This document shows, in pieces, positions 1 to 8,347 of a stretch of 64,000 nucleotides of DNA; the stretch's first letter is position 1, and every line of letters begins with the position of its first letter. Position numbers and translations under genes: made by a program. The notes beneath the pieces are model-generated. The model made no database searches and was not told the DNA's origin. It saw only the letters and a list, made by a program, of their open reading frames with translations. The DNA is from CAZCGA01 sp964498075 (GTDB taxonomy: Bacteria > Desulfobacterota > Binatia > HRBIN30): the NCBI GenBank assembly GCA_964498075.1, contig CAZCGA010000005.1:1-64000 (forward strand), in the 5' to 3' direction.

Positions 1-2
1 TG

Positions 3-299
3 GTCGACACCGGCAGCCGCATGGACGAGGTGATCTTCGAGGAGTTCAAGGGCACGGGCAACATGGAGATCCACCTCGACCGCCGTCTGGTCGACAAACG
101 CATCTTCCCCGCCATCGACATCAACCGTTCGGGTACCCGCAAGGAGGAGCTGCTCTTGAGCAAGGACGCCCTGGCGCGGGTGTGGATCCTGCGCAAGCTC
201 CTGGCCCAGCTGAACCCCGTGGAAACCATGGAGTTCATGATGGACAAGATCACCGACACGAAGAACAACCAGGAGTTTCTCGACTCCATGAACCAGTAG
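3..299 (+). CDS. rho: Transcription termination factor Rho, C-terminal part (5' end outside window)
   Basis: The reading frame open from base 3 encodes the last 98 residues of Rho, the hexameric RNA helicase that ends transcription of untranslated RNA. Visible motifs are VDTGSRMDEVIFEEFKGTGN, then HLDRRLVDKRIFPAIDINRSGTRKE written here in two parts, and the terminal helix ending EFLDSMNQ, all typical of the RecA-like motor domain end. The stop is TAG at 297-299. The N-terminal RNA-binding and Walker A regions are missing only because the window starts here. The next gene, rpsB, begins 74 bp downstream. Confidence 0.97.
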   Translation, partial: VDTGSRMDEVIFEEFKGTGNMEIHLDRRLVDKRIFPAIDINRSGTRKEELLLSKDALARVWILRKLLAQLNPVETMEFMMDKITDTKNNQEFLDSMNQ

Positions 300-373
300 G
301 CGCGAGTTGCGGTGCGCCGAAACTTTCTGATATCGAGTCAGCTTTAGACACCCGCAACACGGAGAGACCGCGT

Positions 374-1150
374 ATGCCAGAAGTGAGTATGAAGCAGTTG
401 CTCGAAGCCGGCGTGCATTTCGGGCATCAGACCAGCCGCTGGAATCCGAAGATGAAGCCGTACATCTTCGGCGCCCGTAACGGCATCTACATCATCGACC
501 TGCAGCGCACGGTGAAGCTGTTCGAGCAGGCCTACGCCTTCGTGCGCGACCTCGCCGGGAACGGCGGCACGGTCCTGTTCGTCGGCACCAAGAAGCAAGC
601 GCAGGACGCCATCCGCGAGGAATCCGAGCGCTGCGGTATGTTCTATGTGAACAACCGCTGGCTCGGCGGCACGCTGACCAATTTCCAAACCATCAAGCAG
701 AGCATCGATCGGCTCAAGAAATGCGAAGAGACCCTGGACGATCCGGCCATGGCCGAAGCCTTGACCAAGAAGGAGATGCTCGGCGTGTCGCGCGAGCGTG
801 ACCGGCTGCTCAACTCGCTGGGCGGCATCAAGGCGCTCCGCAAGCTCCCGGACACCCTCTTCGTCATCGACCCGAAGAAGGAAGAGATCGCCATCAAGGA
901 AGCCAACAAGCTGCACATCCCGGTCGTCGCGGTGGTCGACACCAACTGCGACCCTGACGTCGTCGACTACAAGATCCCCGGGAACGACGACGCCATCCGC
1001 GCCATTCGCCTGTTCTGCGCCGCCATCGCCGACGCCGTGCTGGAAGGCAAGGCGCTCCTCGAAGAACGCGCGAAGGCGTCGGGGGGTGAGGCACCGGCCG
1101 CGGAAGAGGCGCCGGCCGGCGGGGCAGCAGCGCAAGGAGAGATGGCATGA
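374..1150 (+). CDS. rpsB: 30S ribosomal protein S2
   Basis: This 258-residue protein is small-subunit ribosomal protein S2, which binds 16S rRNA late in 30S assembly and helps hold S1. It carries the family landmarks GVHFGHQTSRWNPKMKPYIF and RWLGGTLTNFQT. I chose ATG 374 because the residues before Met-Lys-Gln match the usual S2 start and a GGAGAG sequence sits at 361-366. The C-terminus ends in an Ala/Glu/Gly-rich tail beyond the conserved core, a common lineage extension. The stop overlaps the tsf start (ATGA), indicating translational coupling. Confidence 0.98.
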   Translation: MPEVSMKQLLEAGVHFGHQTSRWNPKMKPYIFGARNGIYIIDLQRTVKLFEQAYAFVRDLAGNGGTVLFVGTKKQAQDAIREESERCGMFYVNNRWLGGTLTNFQTIKQSIDRLKKCEETLDDPAMAEALTKKEMLGVSRERDRLLNSLGGIKALRKLPDTLFVIDPKKEEIAIKEANKLHIPVVAVVDTNCDPDVVDYKIPGNDDAIRAIRLFCAAIADAVLEGKALLEERAKASGGEAPAAEEAPAGGAAAQGEMA

Positions 1151-1761
1151 GCGAGGTGAGTGCGACGCAGGTCCGCGAGCTCCGCGACAAGACCGGCGCC
1201 GGCATGATGGATTGCAAGAAGGCGCTGGCGGCGAGCGGTAGCGACCTCGAGAAAGCGGTGGTGTACCTGCGTGAGAAAGGCCTTGCGGCGGCCGCGAAGC
1301 GCTCGACGCGGGCGGCGAGCGAAGGCGCGGTGAGCTCGTACATTCACGCCGGCGGCAAGATCGGCGTCCTCCTCGAAGTGAACTGCGAAACCGACTTCGT
1401 CGCCCGCACACCAGAGTTCCAGGCGCTCGTGAAGGACCTTGCCATGCAGGTGGCGGCGGCGAACCCCCGCTTCGTGCACCGCGAGGACGTGTCGGCGGAG
1501 GCAATCGACGCGGAGCGCAGCATCTATCGCGCCCAGGCGAGCGGCTCGGGCAAGCCCGCCGCGGTGATCGAAAAGATCGTCGACGGCAAGCTGGAGAAGT
1601 TCTTCGCCGACGCGTGCTTGCTGGAGCAACCGTTCATCAAGGACCCGCAGCGGACGGTGCGGCAGCTGGTCGCCGATGCGATCGCGCAGTTGGGCGAGAA
1701 CGTCGTGGTGCGGCGCTTCGCCCGCTTCCAACTCGGAGAGATGACTGAAGCATCGGCGTGA
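1147..1761 (+). CDS. tsf: Elongation factor Ts
   Basis: EF-Ts is the nucleotide exchange factor that recycles EF-Tu-GDP. The 204-residue product starts with the N-terminal UBA-like domain (VRELRDKTGAGMMDCKKAL) and has the signature EVNCETDFVAR in the core. At about 200 residues it is the short form of the family, with one core subdomain, as in several non-enterobacterial lineages. It overlaps rpsB by 4 bp and is followed 7 bp later by pyrH, the normal gene order. Confidence 0.97.
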   Translation: MSEVSATQVRELRDKTGAGMMDCKKALAASGSDLEKAVVYLREKGLAAAAKRSTRAASEGAVSSYIHAGGKIGVLLEVNCETDFVARTPEFQALVKDLAMQVAAANPRFVHREDVSAEAIDAERSIYRAQASGSGKPAAVIEKIVDGKLEKFFADACLLEQPFIKDPQRTVRQLVADAIAQLGENVVVRRFARFQLGEMTEASA

Positions 1762-1768
1762 GACGACG

Positions 1769-2539
1769 GTGAGCCCGGCCCCTTCGACGATCGCACCGGC
1801 GGTGGCGCAGTCGGCGGCGACACTACGTTACCACCGCGTGCTGCTCAAGCTCAGCGGTGAGGCGCTGGTGGCGGACCATGGCTACGGCATCGATCCCCAA
1901 GTGCTGCACGCCGTGGCCNNNNNNNNNNCCGCCGAGCTGAAGGACGTCCACGCCCTCGGCGGCGAGCTGGCCATCGTCATCGGCGGCGGCAACATCTTCC
2001 GCGGCCTGGCCGGCAGCGTGCGGGGCATGGAGCGCACCAGCGCCGACTACATGGGGATGCTGGCGACCGTGATCAACGCCCTGGCGTTGCAGGATGCCTT
2101 GGAGAGCATCGGCGTGATGACCCGCGTGCTCTCGGCCATCACGATGCAGCAGATCGCCGAGCCCTACATCCGCCGCCGCGCCAAGCGGCACCTCGAAAAA
2201 GGACGGGTGGTGATCTTCGCAGCCGGCACTGGAAACCCGTTCTTCACCACCGACACGGCGGCGAGCTTGCGCGCCGTGGAGATCAGTGCGCAGGTGATCC
2301 TGAAGGCCACCAACGTGGATGGGATCTACGACGCCGATCCGAAGCAGCATGCCGGTGCACAGAAGTTCGGGGAGCTGAGCTACATCGACTTCCTCAACCG
2401 GCACTTGAAAGTGATGGACTCGACCGCGATCACGCTCTGCATGGACAACGGGCTGCCGATCATCGTCTTCGATCTGCATACCCACGGGAACATCAAACGC
2501 GTCGTCCAGGGCGACGCCATCGGCACGATCGTGCACTAG
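1769..2539 (+). CDS. pyrH: UMP kinase
   Basis: UMP kinase makes UDP from UMP and ATP in pyrimidine synthesis. It belongs to the amino-acid kinase fold and works as a hexamer. The 256-residue frame shows LLKLSGEAL near residue 26, the nucleotide loop IGGGNIFRGL, and GTGNPFFTTDTAA. The start is a GTG at 1769. Four codons (about residues 51-54) are hidden by a run of 10 N, but the frame is kept across the gap. The N-terminal 20 residues before the kinase fold are unusual, so an internal start is possible. Confidence 0.95.
   Translation: MSPAPSTIAPAVAQSAATLRYHRVLLKLSGEALVADHGYGIDPQVLHAVAXXXXAELKDVHALGGELAIVIGGGNIFRGLAGSVRGMERTSADYMGMLATVINALALQDALESIGVMTRVLSAITMQQIAEPYIRRRAKRHLEKGRVVIFAAGTGNPFFTTDTAASLRAVEISAQVILKATNVDGIYDADPKQHAGAQKFGELSYIDFLNRHLKVMDSTAITLCMDNGLPIIVFDLHTHGNIKRVVQGDAIGTIVH
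1919..1928. other. Assembly gap of 10 N inside pyrH
   Basis: Ten undetermined bases interrupt pyrH. The downstream reading frame continues correctly if exactly ten bases are counted, so the gap length is either right or differs by a multiple of three. It is a sequence-quality feature, not biology. Confidence 0.99.
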
Positions 2540-2546
2540 CCCGACC

Positions 2547-3104
2547 ATGACCGACGAGGTGATTGAGGAGCTCCGCAAGGAGATGGAACGCACCGCGGGG
2601 GCCCTGCGGAAGGACCTCACCCGCACGCGCACGGGACGGGCGTCGACCGCGTTGCTGGAAGGCATCACCGTCGATTACTACGGTACCCGTACGCCGCTGA
2701 ACCAGTGCGCCGGTTTGTCCGCTCCGGAGCCGCGACTGCTGATCATTCAGCCGTACGACAAGAGCATCGTCGGGCAGATCGAGCGCGCCATTCTGCAGTC
2801 CGATCTGGGGCTGGTGCCCGTGAACGACGGCAAGATCCTGCGCGTACCGATTCCGGAGCTGACCGAAGAACGGCGCCGAGAGCTGGTCAAACACGTGCGC
2901 AAACTTGCCGAGGATTATCGCGTCTCGGTGCGCAACCACCGCCGCGACGCCATCGACCTGCTCAAGTCGCTCGAGAAGGATAAGGACATCACCGAGGACG
3001 ACCTGCACAAGGCCCAGGAAAAGGTGCAGGACATCACCAAGACCTACATCGAGCGGATCGACCAGATCCTCAAGGCCAAAGAAGACGAGATCATGGAGGT
3101 CTGA
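2547..3104 (+). CDS. frr: Ribosome recycling factor
   Basis: RRF, with EF-G, splits post-termination ribosomes. The 185-residue length is exactly the family norm. Motifs seen are RTGRASTALLEGITVDYYGT, LNQCAGLSAPEPRLLIIQPYD (hinge and domain II, quoted in part), and the terminal three-helix bundle segment VRNHRRDAIDLLK. ATG 2547 lies 7 bp after the pyrH stop in the conserved pyrH-frr-uppS order. Confidence 0.97.
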   Translation: MTDEVIEELRKEMERTAGALRKDLTRTRTGRASTALLEGITVDYYGTRTPLNQCAGLSAPEPRLLIIQPYDKSIVGQIERAILQSDLGLVPVNDGKILRVPIPELTEERRRELVKHVRKLAEDYRVSVRNHRRDAIDLLKSLEKDKDITEDDLHKAQEKVQDITKTYIERIDQILKAKEDEIMEV

Positions 3105-3110
3105 GCTGCC

Positions 3111-3881
3111 GTGGCAGCGATTGTGGCACCCGGTCTCGACCTCGATCGTCTCCCCCGTCACGTCGCCATCATCATGGATGGCAACGGTCGCTGGGCACAA
3201 CAACGTGGTCTGAGCCGCATTGAAGGACACAAGCGCGGCAAGGACTCCGTGCGCTCCGTCGTCGAAACCGCCCGCCAGCTCGGCATCGAGTACCTCAGCT
3301 TGTTTGCGTTCTCCACGGAAAACTGGAACCGGCCGCGGCGCGAGGTGGACGCGCTCATGGCACTGCTGCGCCGCTACCTGCGCACCGAGCTGCGCAAGAT
3401 GATGAAGAACGAGATCCGCTTACTGGCCATCGGCGACATCAAGCGTTTGCCACCGACGCTGCAGCAGGAGCTGCAAGCAACGATTGCAGCGACCAAAGAG
3501 AACCGGCGCATGACCGTGGTGCTGGCGGTGAGCTACGGCGGACGCGAGGACATCGTGCAAGCGGCGCGCGCGTTGGCCCACGACGTCCGCCTCGGCCGGC
3601 TACATCCCGACGCCATCGACGCGAACGCGTTCGACGACTATCTGAACACCGCCGGCCTTCCCGATCCCGATCTCCTCATCCGCACCAGCGGCGAGATGCG
3701 GATCTCGAACTTCTTTCTCTGGCAGAGCGCGTATACCGAGATCTATGTGACCGAAACGCTGTGGCCCGACTTTCGCGAAAAGCAGTTCATCGAGGCGCTG
3801 ACGCAGTATCAGCAGCGCGAGCGACGCTTCGGCCGCGTCACCGAGCAGGTGGAGAGGGAACGGCTTCGTGCTGCGCGCTAG
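3111..3881 (+). CDS. uppS: Isoprenyl transferase (undecaprenyl diphosphate synthase)
   Basis: UppS condenses farnesyl diphosphate with eight isopentenyl units to make the C55 carrier for peptidoglycan and other surface polymers. The 256-residue product has HVAIIMDGNGRWAQ with the catalytic Asp at residue 23, FSTENWNRP, and the terminal DLLIRTSGEMRISNFFLWQ substrate-binding block. The start is GTG 3111, 6 bp after frr. The last 14 bp overlap cdsA, so the two are probably translated together. Confidence 0.97.
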   Translation: MAAIVAPGLDLDRLPRHVAIIMDGNGRWAQQRGLSRIEGHKRGKDSVRSVVETARQLGIEYLSLFAFSTENWNRPRREVDALMALLRRYLRTELRKMMKNEIRLLAIGDIKRLPPTLQQELQATIAATKENRRMTVVLAVSYGGREDIVQAARALAHDVRLGRLHPDAIDANAFDDYLNTAGLPDPDLLIRTSGEMRISNFFLWQSAYTEIYVTETLWPDFREKQFIEALTQYQQRERRFGRVTEQVERERLRAAR

Positions 3882-4668
3882 GCTGGCGACAGCCGCAGTC
3901 GCGATCCCTGTCCTGCTGGCGCTCATCCTCTACCCGTCTCCCTGGCCACTCTTGATCTTTGTGGCTTTCACCGCCGTGATCGGCGTCGGCGAGTACGCCA
4001 CCATGGCGTTCCCCAACCAGATGGGCGAACGGATACTCACCATCTTCTTCGGCGTCATCGTCGTGGCGGGTGCGGCGCGCTACCAGGACCCGCGCTACGT
4101 GGTTGCTGCCCTGGTGCTCGCCGTCTCCGGGAGCCTGGTGTGGACGCTGTTCGCGCGGCCGGACTTCGAGAAGGGCTTGAGCGACATGGGCCTGTCGTTG
4201 ATTGGTATCGTCTACGCCGGGTTGCTGCTGCCGCATTTCGTCTGGTTGCACAACAGCGGGCCGGACGGGCCGCGCTGGGTCATCTTCGTGGTGGTCATCG
4301 GCATGGCCGGCGACACCGGCGGCTACGCCGTGGGGCACCTCATCGGACGCCACAAGCTCCTGCCCCGCGTCAGCCCTGGGAAGACGGTCGAAGGATCGGT
4401 CGGTATCGTCGCCGCCAGCCTGCTGGGCGGCGCGCTGTCCAAGTTGATCTTCCTCCAGCCGCTGAGCTGGCGGCAGGTGCTGGTGTTGGCGACGGTGATG
4501 GCCATCCTCGGGCAGCTCGGCGATCTGTGCGAATCGATTATGAAGCGCACCTTCGGCGTCAAAGAGTCAGGCTGGCTGTTTCCAGGTCACGGCGGGGTGC
4601 TCGATCGCATCGATAGTCTGCTTTTCCCGGTGACCTTTCTGTACTACCATCTGACCTTGCTGCGTTGA
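3868..4668 (+). CDS. cdsA: Phosphatidate cytidylyltransferase
   Basis: CdsA activates phosphatidic acid to CDP-diacylglycerol at the inner membrane, feeding phosphatidylserine synthase, encoded by pssA 4.3 kb downstream in this window. The 266-residue protein is made of repeated hydrophobic helices and ends with the family signature region GQLGDLCESIMKRTFGVKES followed by FPGHGGVLDRIDSLL. Start is GTG 3868, inside the end of uppS. The dxr gene that commonly follows is not here: rseP begins 22 bp after the stop. Confidence 0.96.
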   Translation: MLRARLATAAVAIPVLLALILYPSPWPLLIFVAFTAVIGVGEYATMAFPNQMGERILTIFFGVIVVAGAARYQDPRYVVAALVLAVSGSLVWTLFARPDFEKGLSDMGLSLIGIVYAGLLLPHFVWLHNSGPDGPRWVIFVVVIGMAGDTGGYAVGHLIGRHKLLPRVSPGKTVEGSVGIVAASLLGGALSKLIFLQPLSWRQVLVLATVMAILGQLGDLCESIMKRTFGVKESGWLFPGHGGVLDRIDSLLFPVTFLYYHLTLLR

Positions 4669-4690
4669 TGCGGCAGGTTCGGGAGCGCGA

Positions 4691-5767
4691 ATGATTACAA
4701 GCATTGTTGCAGCCGTCATCGTCCTTGGCTTTCTCATCCTCTTCCACGAGCTCGGGCACTTCCTGGTGGCCAAGCGCACGGGCGTGGGTGTGCTGAAGTT
4801 TTCGATCGGATTCGGGCCGAAGATCATCGGCCGGCGCGTCGGTCTGACGGAGTATGTCATTAGCGCCATTCCCTTGGGTGGCTTCGTCAAGATGGTGGGC
4901 GAGGACCCGGAGGAAGAAGTGAGCGCGGCGGATCAGAAGATCGCGTTCAACCAGCAGCCGCTGTGGAAACGCATGGCCATCGTCCTCGCCGGACCCGGCG
5001 CGAACCTCCTCTTTGCGTTCATTGTCTTCAGCGTGGTGTTCATGACCTACGGGGCGCGCGTCCCGAGCGAAGCGGCGAAGGTCGGCGGCGCGATCGAGGC
5101 GATGCCGGCGGCGGCGGCCGGCCTGAAAGCCGGAGACGTCATTACCGCCGTCGACGGCGTTGCGGTCGAGAAATGGGACACCCTGTCCGAAACCATCCGC
5201 GCCAGCGGCGGCAAGGCACTCACGCTGACCGTCGGGCGCGACAACGAGACGCTGCAGCTGCAGGTCACCCCCGCAGCCAAGCCGGACAAGAACATTTTCG
5301 GCGAGACTGTCGGGACGGCGTACGTGATCGGCATCGAGCGTGGCTTCGACCAGCAAGACGTCGGCCCGTTCGAAGCCATCGGCATGGGTGCAAAGCAGAC
5401 GGCCTGGTGGGTCGAAACCCTCTTGGTGAGCGTCTTCAAGATGTTTCAGGGGAAGATTCCCGCCAAGGACATCGGCGGCCCGATCCTGATCGTGCAGGCG
5501 GCCGGCCAACAGGCACGCATGGGCTTGGAGTACCTGCTCCACTTCATGGCGGTGATCAGCGTCAACCTCGGCGTGCTCAACCTCTTGCCCATTCCCGTGC
5601 TCGACGGCGGCCACTTCCTCTTCTTCGCGCTCGAGGCGGTGCTGCGCCGCCCGCTCGACATCCGCCACCGCGAAATTGCGCAACAGGTCGGGCTGGTGTT
5701 GCTGATCAGCCTGATGGCATTCGCCTTCTACAATGACATCGCGCGGGTGCTGCAAGGCTGGGGCTAG
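4691..5767 (+). CDS. rseP: RIP metalloprotease RseP (site-2 protease)
   Basis: RseP is an inner-membrane zinc protease that cuts anti-sigma factors and leftover signal peptides within the membrane. The 358-residue protein has the HExxH zinc motif (FHELGH, His19-Glu20-His23) in the first membrane helix, a PDZ domain in the periplasmic middle part (AAAGLKAGDVITAVDG), and the second zinc-ligand motif NLLPIPVLDGGH in a late helix. Only one PDZ domain is evident, so it is shorter than the two-PDZ enterobacterial form. It is followed 3 bp later by tsaB. Confidence 0.96.
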   Translation: MITSIVAAVIVLGFLILFHELGHFLVAKRTGVGVLKFSIGFGPKIIGRRVGLTEYVISAIPLGGFVKMVGEDPEEEVSAADQKIAFNQQPLWKRMAIVLAGPGANLLFAFIVFSVVFMTYGARVPSEAAKVGGAIEAMPAAAAGLKAGDVITAVDGVAVEKWDTLSETIRASGGKALTLTVGRDNETLQLQVTPAAKPDKNIFGETVGTAYVIGIERGFDQQDVGPFEAIGMGAKQTAWWVETLLVSVFKMFQGKIPAKDIGGPILIVQAAGQQARMGLEYLLHFMAVISVNLGVLNLLPIPVLDGGHFLFFALEAVLRRPLDIRHREIAQQVGLVLLISLMAFAFYNDIARVLQGWG

Positions 5768-5770
5768 CGC

Positions 5771-6451
5771 GTGCGCATCCTCGGCATCGACACGGCGACG
5801 CGCCGGGCGAGCGTCGGGTTGCTGGTTGATGGCGAGGTCGCCGCGGAACAGTCCGAGATGGCGAACGGCAGCCATGCCGTGTCGTTGTTGCCCCTCATCG
5901 ATGCGGTTCTACGCGACGGCGGCTGCTCCGCCGATCAGCTCGACGCCGTGGCGATCTCGAACGGGCCGGGATCGTTCACCGGCCTGCGCATCGGCCTGAG
6001 CGTTGCCAAGGGGCTCGCGTACGCCACGGCTCTGCGCCTCGTCGCCGTCCCGACGCTGGAAGCCTTGGCGCGCACCGTGGCGGACCATCGCGGCGTGATC
6101 TGCGCCCTGCTCGACGCACGCAAGGGAGAACTGTACGCCGCCTGTTTCGAATCCCACGCCGGCGGCTGGAGACGTCTCACCCCCGATCAGTTGGTGACCC
6201 CCGACGCGCTGTCGCGGATACTTCCCACGCCGTGCCTGGTTCTCGGCGACGCCGTCGCCCGATACGTGGATGTGCTGCGGGAGCGACTCGGCCCGCGGGC
6301 CACGCTGCTCCCGTTCGAGACCTACGGACCCCGGGGGGGAATGATAGCCCGCATGGGTTGGGAACGGCTGCAGGCCGGCGCTGTCGACGAGCTGCGCGGG
6401 ATCGAACCCTTTTACGTCCGCCCGTCGGACGCTGAGCGAAAGTCGGCGTAG
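5771..6451 (+). CDS. tsaB: tRNA threonylcarbamoyladenosine biosynthesis protein TsaB
   Basis: TsaB is the ASKHA-fold partner of TsaD in the complex that makes t6A at position 37 of ANN-decoding tRNAs. The 226-residue product opens with the phosphate loop LGIDTATRRASVGLL and has ISNGPGSFTGLRIGLSVAKGL (quoted in part: GPGSFTGLRIG), both diagnostic. It begins at GTG 5771, just after rseP. The C-terminal ATPase lobe is reduced, as is normal for TsaB compared with TsaD. Confidence 0.95.
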   Translation: MRILGIDTATRRASVGLLVDGEVAAEQSEMANGSHAVSLLPLIDAVLRDGGCSADQLDAVAISNGPGSFTGLRIGLSVAKGLAYATALRLVAVPTLEALARTVADHRGVICALLDARKGELYAACFESHAGGWRRLTPDQLVTPDALSRILPTPCLVLGDAVARYVDVLRERLGPRATLLPFETYGPRGGMIARMGWERLQAGAVDELRGIEPFYVRPSDAERKSA

Positions 6452-6457
6452 CGCATT

Positions 6458-6486
6458 TTGACACGACCCTGCCGCTGGGGTAAACG
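6458..6486 (+). promoter_or_regulatory. Candidate sigma-70-type promoter before the DUF465 gene and ilvN
   Basis: TTGACA at 6458-6463 is a perfect -35 box. With a 17-bp spacer the -10 position is TAAACG (6481-6486), only a partial match. It lies in the 56-bp gap after tsaB, the first real gap in the run of genes, so a new transcript for the DUF465-ilvN-ilvC-psd-pssA group could begin here. Confidence 0.4.
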
Positions 6487-6507
6487 TTTCGATGCCCTAC
6501 CTCGGAG

Positions 6508-6759
6508 ATGAATATGGAGAAAAAGGACGAAGAGTTGATTCTGTCGCTGTTGCCCGCTGATGCGGAGCTCAAGCAGTTCTACGACGAGCATCTCGAGCTG
6601 GAGCAGCGCCTGGCGGATTTCAACCGGCGGCGCTATCTCACTCCTGAGCAGGAGCTCGAAAAGAAGCAGGTGCAGAAGCGCAAGCTCAGCGGCAAAGACC
6701 GGATCATGCAGATTCTCGACCGCCACCGCGGGGTTCCCAGAGGGGCGAACCCGGCGTGA
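6508..6759 (+). CDS. DUF465 (YdcH-family) small helical protein
   Basis: An 83-residue, highly charged protein with a predicted helical hairpin. The segment YDEHLELEQRLADFNRRRYL followed by TPEQELEKKQVQKRKLSGKDRI is the DUF465/YdcH pattern, in particular the final LKKxKLxxKDRI-like block. The family has no settled function. ATG 6508 is preceded by GGAGAT. It stands where ilvB might be expected before ilvN, but it is unrelated to ilvB. Confidence 0.8.
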   Translation: MNMEKKDEELILSLLPADAELKQFYDEHLELEQRLADFNRRRYLTPEQELEKKQVQKRKLSGKDRIMQILDRHRGVPRGANPA

Positions 6760-6802
6760 CCGCGCCGCCCCGCGGCGGTCCGCTGATGTCTACCGGTTGA
6801 TC

Positions 6803-7318
6803 ATGCGCCACACCATCTCTGTCCTCGTCGAAAACGAGTTCGGCGTCCTCGCCCGCGTCGCCGGCCTGTTCAGCGGCCGTGGCTTCAACATCGAGAGCCT
6901 GACGGTGGCGGAAACGCTCGACCCCACGGTGTCGCGCATCACCCTGGTGACGCGTGGCGACGATCAGGTCGTCGAGCAGATCGAGAAGCAGCTCAACAAG
7001 CTGATCAGCGTCATCAAGGTTATGGATTTCGCCGACTCCCCGCACGTCGAGCGCGAGCTGGCCTTGCTCAAAGTGACCGCGGACGAGAAGACGCGGGCCG
7101 AAGTCATGAACATCATCGATATCTTCCGTGGCAAGGTCATCGACGTGGGGCCGCGCTCGTACATCGTCGAGGTGACCGGCGGCGAAGAGAAGATTCAAGC
7201 GTTCCTCGAGCTGCTGCGACCAGTGGGGATCAAAGAAATCGTGCGCACGGGAAAGGTGGCCATGCATCGCGGCAACGGACCCCTCAATGCACGGGAAGGA
7301 AAAGACAAAGCGGCATGA
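6803..7318 (+). CDS. ilvN: Acetolactate synthase small (regulatory) subunit
   Basis: This 171-residue protein is the regulatory subunit of acetohydroxyacid synthase, which senses valine and activates the catalytic subunit in branched-chain amino acid synthesis. The N-terminal ACT domain is clear: HTISVLVENEFGVLARVAGL, then GRGFNIESLTVAET. The C-terminal half has RGKVIDVGPRSYIVEVTG. I start it at ATG 6803 because that codon begins the ACT domain; there is no strong ribosome-binding site. The large subunit gene ilvB is not adjacent. The last 4 bp overlap ilvC (ATGA). Confidence 0.96.
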   Translation: MRHTISVLVENEFGVLARVAGLFSGRGFNIESLTVAETLDPTVSRITLVTRGDDQVVEQIEKQLNKLISVIKVMDFADSPHVERELALLKVTADEKTRAEVMNIIDIFRGKVIDVGPRSYIVEVTGGEEKIQAFLELLRPVGIKEIVRTGKVAMHRGNGPLNAREGKDKAA

Positions 7319-8331
7319 AGGTATACGGAGACGCAGACGCCGATCTGCAGCATTTGCGCGGCAAGAAGATCGCCGTCATCGGTTACGGCAGCCAGGGCCA
7401 CGCACACGCCAACAACTTGCGTGACAGCGGTATGGACGTGGTCGTCGGGCTACGCCGCGACGGCAGCTCGTGGGGGAAGGCTGTCGCTGCCGGGCTGACC
7501 GTGCTCGACACCGCCGCTGCGGCCAAGGCAGCCGATGTGGTCATGATGCTCACGCCGGACGAGCTGGGCGCCGAGCTGTACGATCGCGACATCGGGCCGG
7601 GCCTGCGCGACGGCAAGTACCTCGCCTTCGCACACGGCTTCAACATTCACTTCAAACGCGTCGTCCCGCCGCCGCAGGTCAGCGTCTTCATGGTGGCTCC
7701 GAAGGGCCCGGGACATCTGGTGCGCAGCGAGTTCCAGAAGGGCCGCGGCGTTCCCTGCCTGCTCGCCATCCATCAGGACCCTGCCGGCGATGCGAAACAG
7801 GTCGGGCTGGCGTACGCCAAGGCCATCGGCGGCACGCGCGCCGCGGTGATCGAGACCTCGTTCCGGGAAGAAACCGAGACCGATCTGTTCGGCGAGCAGT
7901 CCGTGCTGTGCGGCGGCCTCACCGAGCTGATTCGCGCCGGCTACGAGACGCTGGTGGAAGCCGGCTACGCGCCGGAGATGGCCTACTTCGAGTGCCTGCA
8001 CGAAGTGAAGCTCATCGTCGACCTGATCTACGAAGGTGGGATCGCCAACATGCGCTACTCGATCAGCAACACCGCCGAGTACGGCGACATGACCCGCGGC
8101 CCCAAGGTGATCGGCAAGGAAACGCGCGAGGCGATGAAGAAGATTCTCGCCGACATCCAGAGCGGCAAGTTCGCGCAGGAGTGGATCACCGAGTACGAGT
8201 GCGGCATGCCGCACTTCCGCGAGCTGCGCAAAGAAGCCGGCAACCACCCCATCGAGGAAGTCGGCGCCAAGCTGCGCGCCCTGATGCCGTGGCTGGCCAG
8301 CGAGCGGCTGGTCGACAAGGCGAAGAACTGA
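7315..8331 (+). CDS. ilvC: Ketol-acid reductoisomerase (class I)
   Basis: IlvC converts acetolactate to 2,3-dihydroxyisovalerate with NADPH and Mg2+. The 338-residue length fits class I. The Rossmann loop is VIGYGSQGHAHANNLRDSG, and the metal-binding helices include FREETETDLFGEQSVLCGG and ECLHEVKLIVDLIYEGG. It overlaps ilvN by 4 bp and is followed after 16 bp by psd. The ilvN-ilvC-psd-pssA-leuA order occurs in several deltaproteobacteria. Confidence 0.98.
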   Translation: MKVYGDADADLQHLRGKKIAVIGYGSQGHAHANNLRDSGMDVVVGLRRDGSSWGKAVAAGLTVLDTAAAAKAADVVMMLTPDELGAELYDRDIGPGLRDGKYLAFAHGFNIHFKRVVPPPQVSVFMVAPKGPGHLVRSEFQKGRGVPCLLAIHQDPAGDAKQVGLAYAKAIGGTRAAVIETSFREETETDLFGEQSVLCGGLTELIRAGYETLVEAGYAPEMAYFECLHEVKLIVDLIYEGGIANMRYSISNTAEYGDMTRGPKVIGKETREAMKKILADIQSGKFAQEWITEYECGMPHFRELRKEAGNHPIEEVGAKLRALMPWLASERLVDKAKN

Positions 8332-8347
8332 CGCCAGGCTGCGGGCC

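Noticed and set aside
344..1731. Long minus-strand open frames opposite rpsB and tsf
   Set aside because: They are shadows of the plus-strand genes: high GC lengthens antisense frames, and their Arg/Pro-rich composition matches no protein family.
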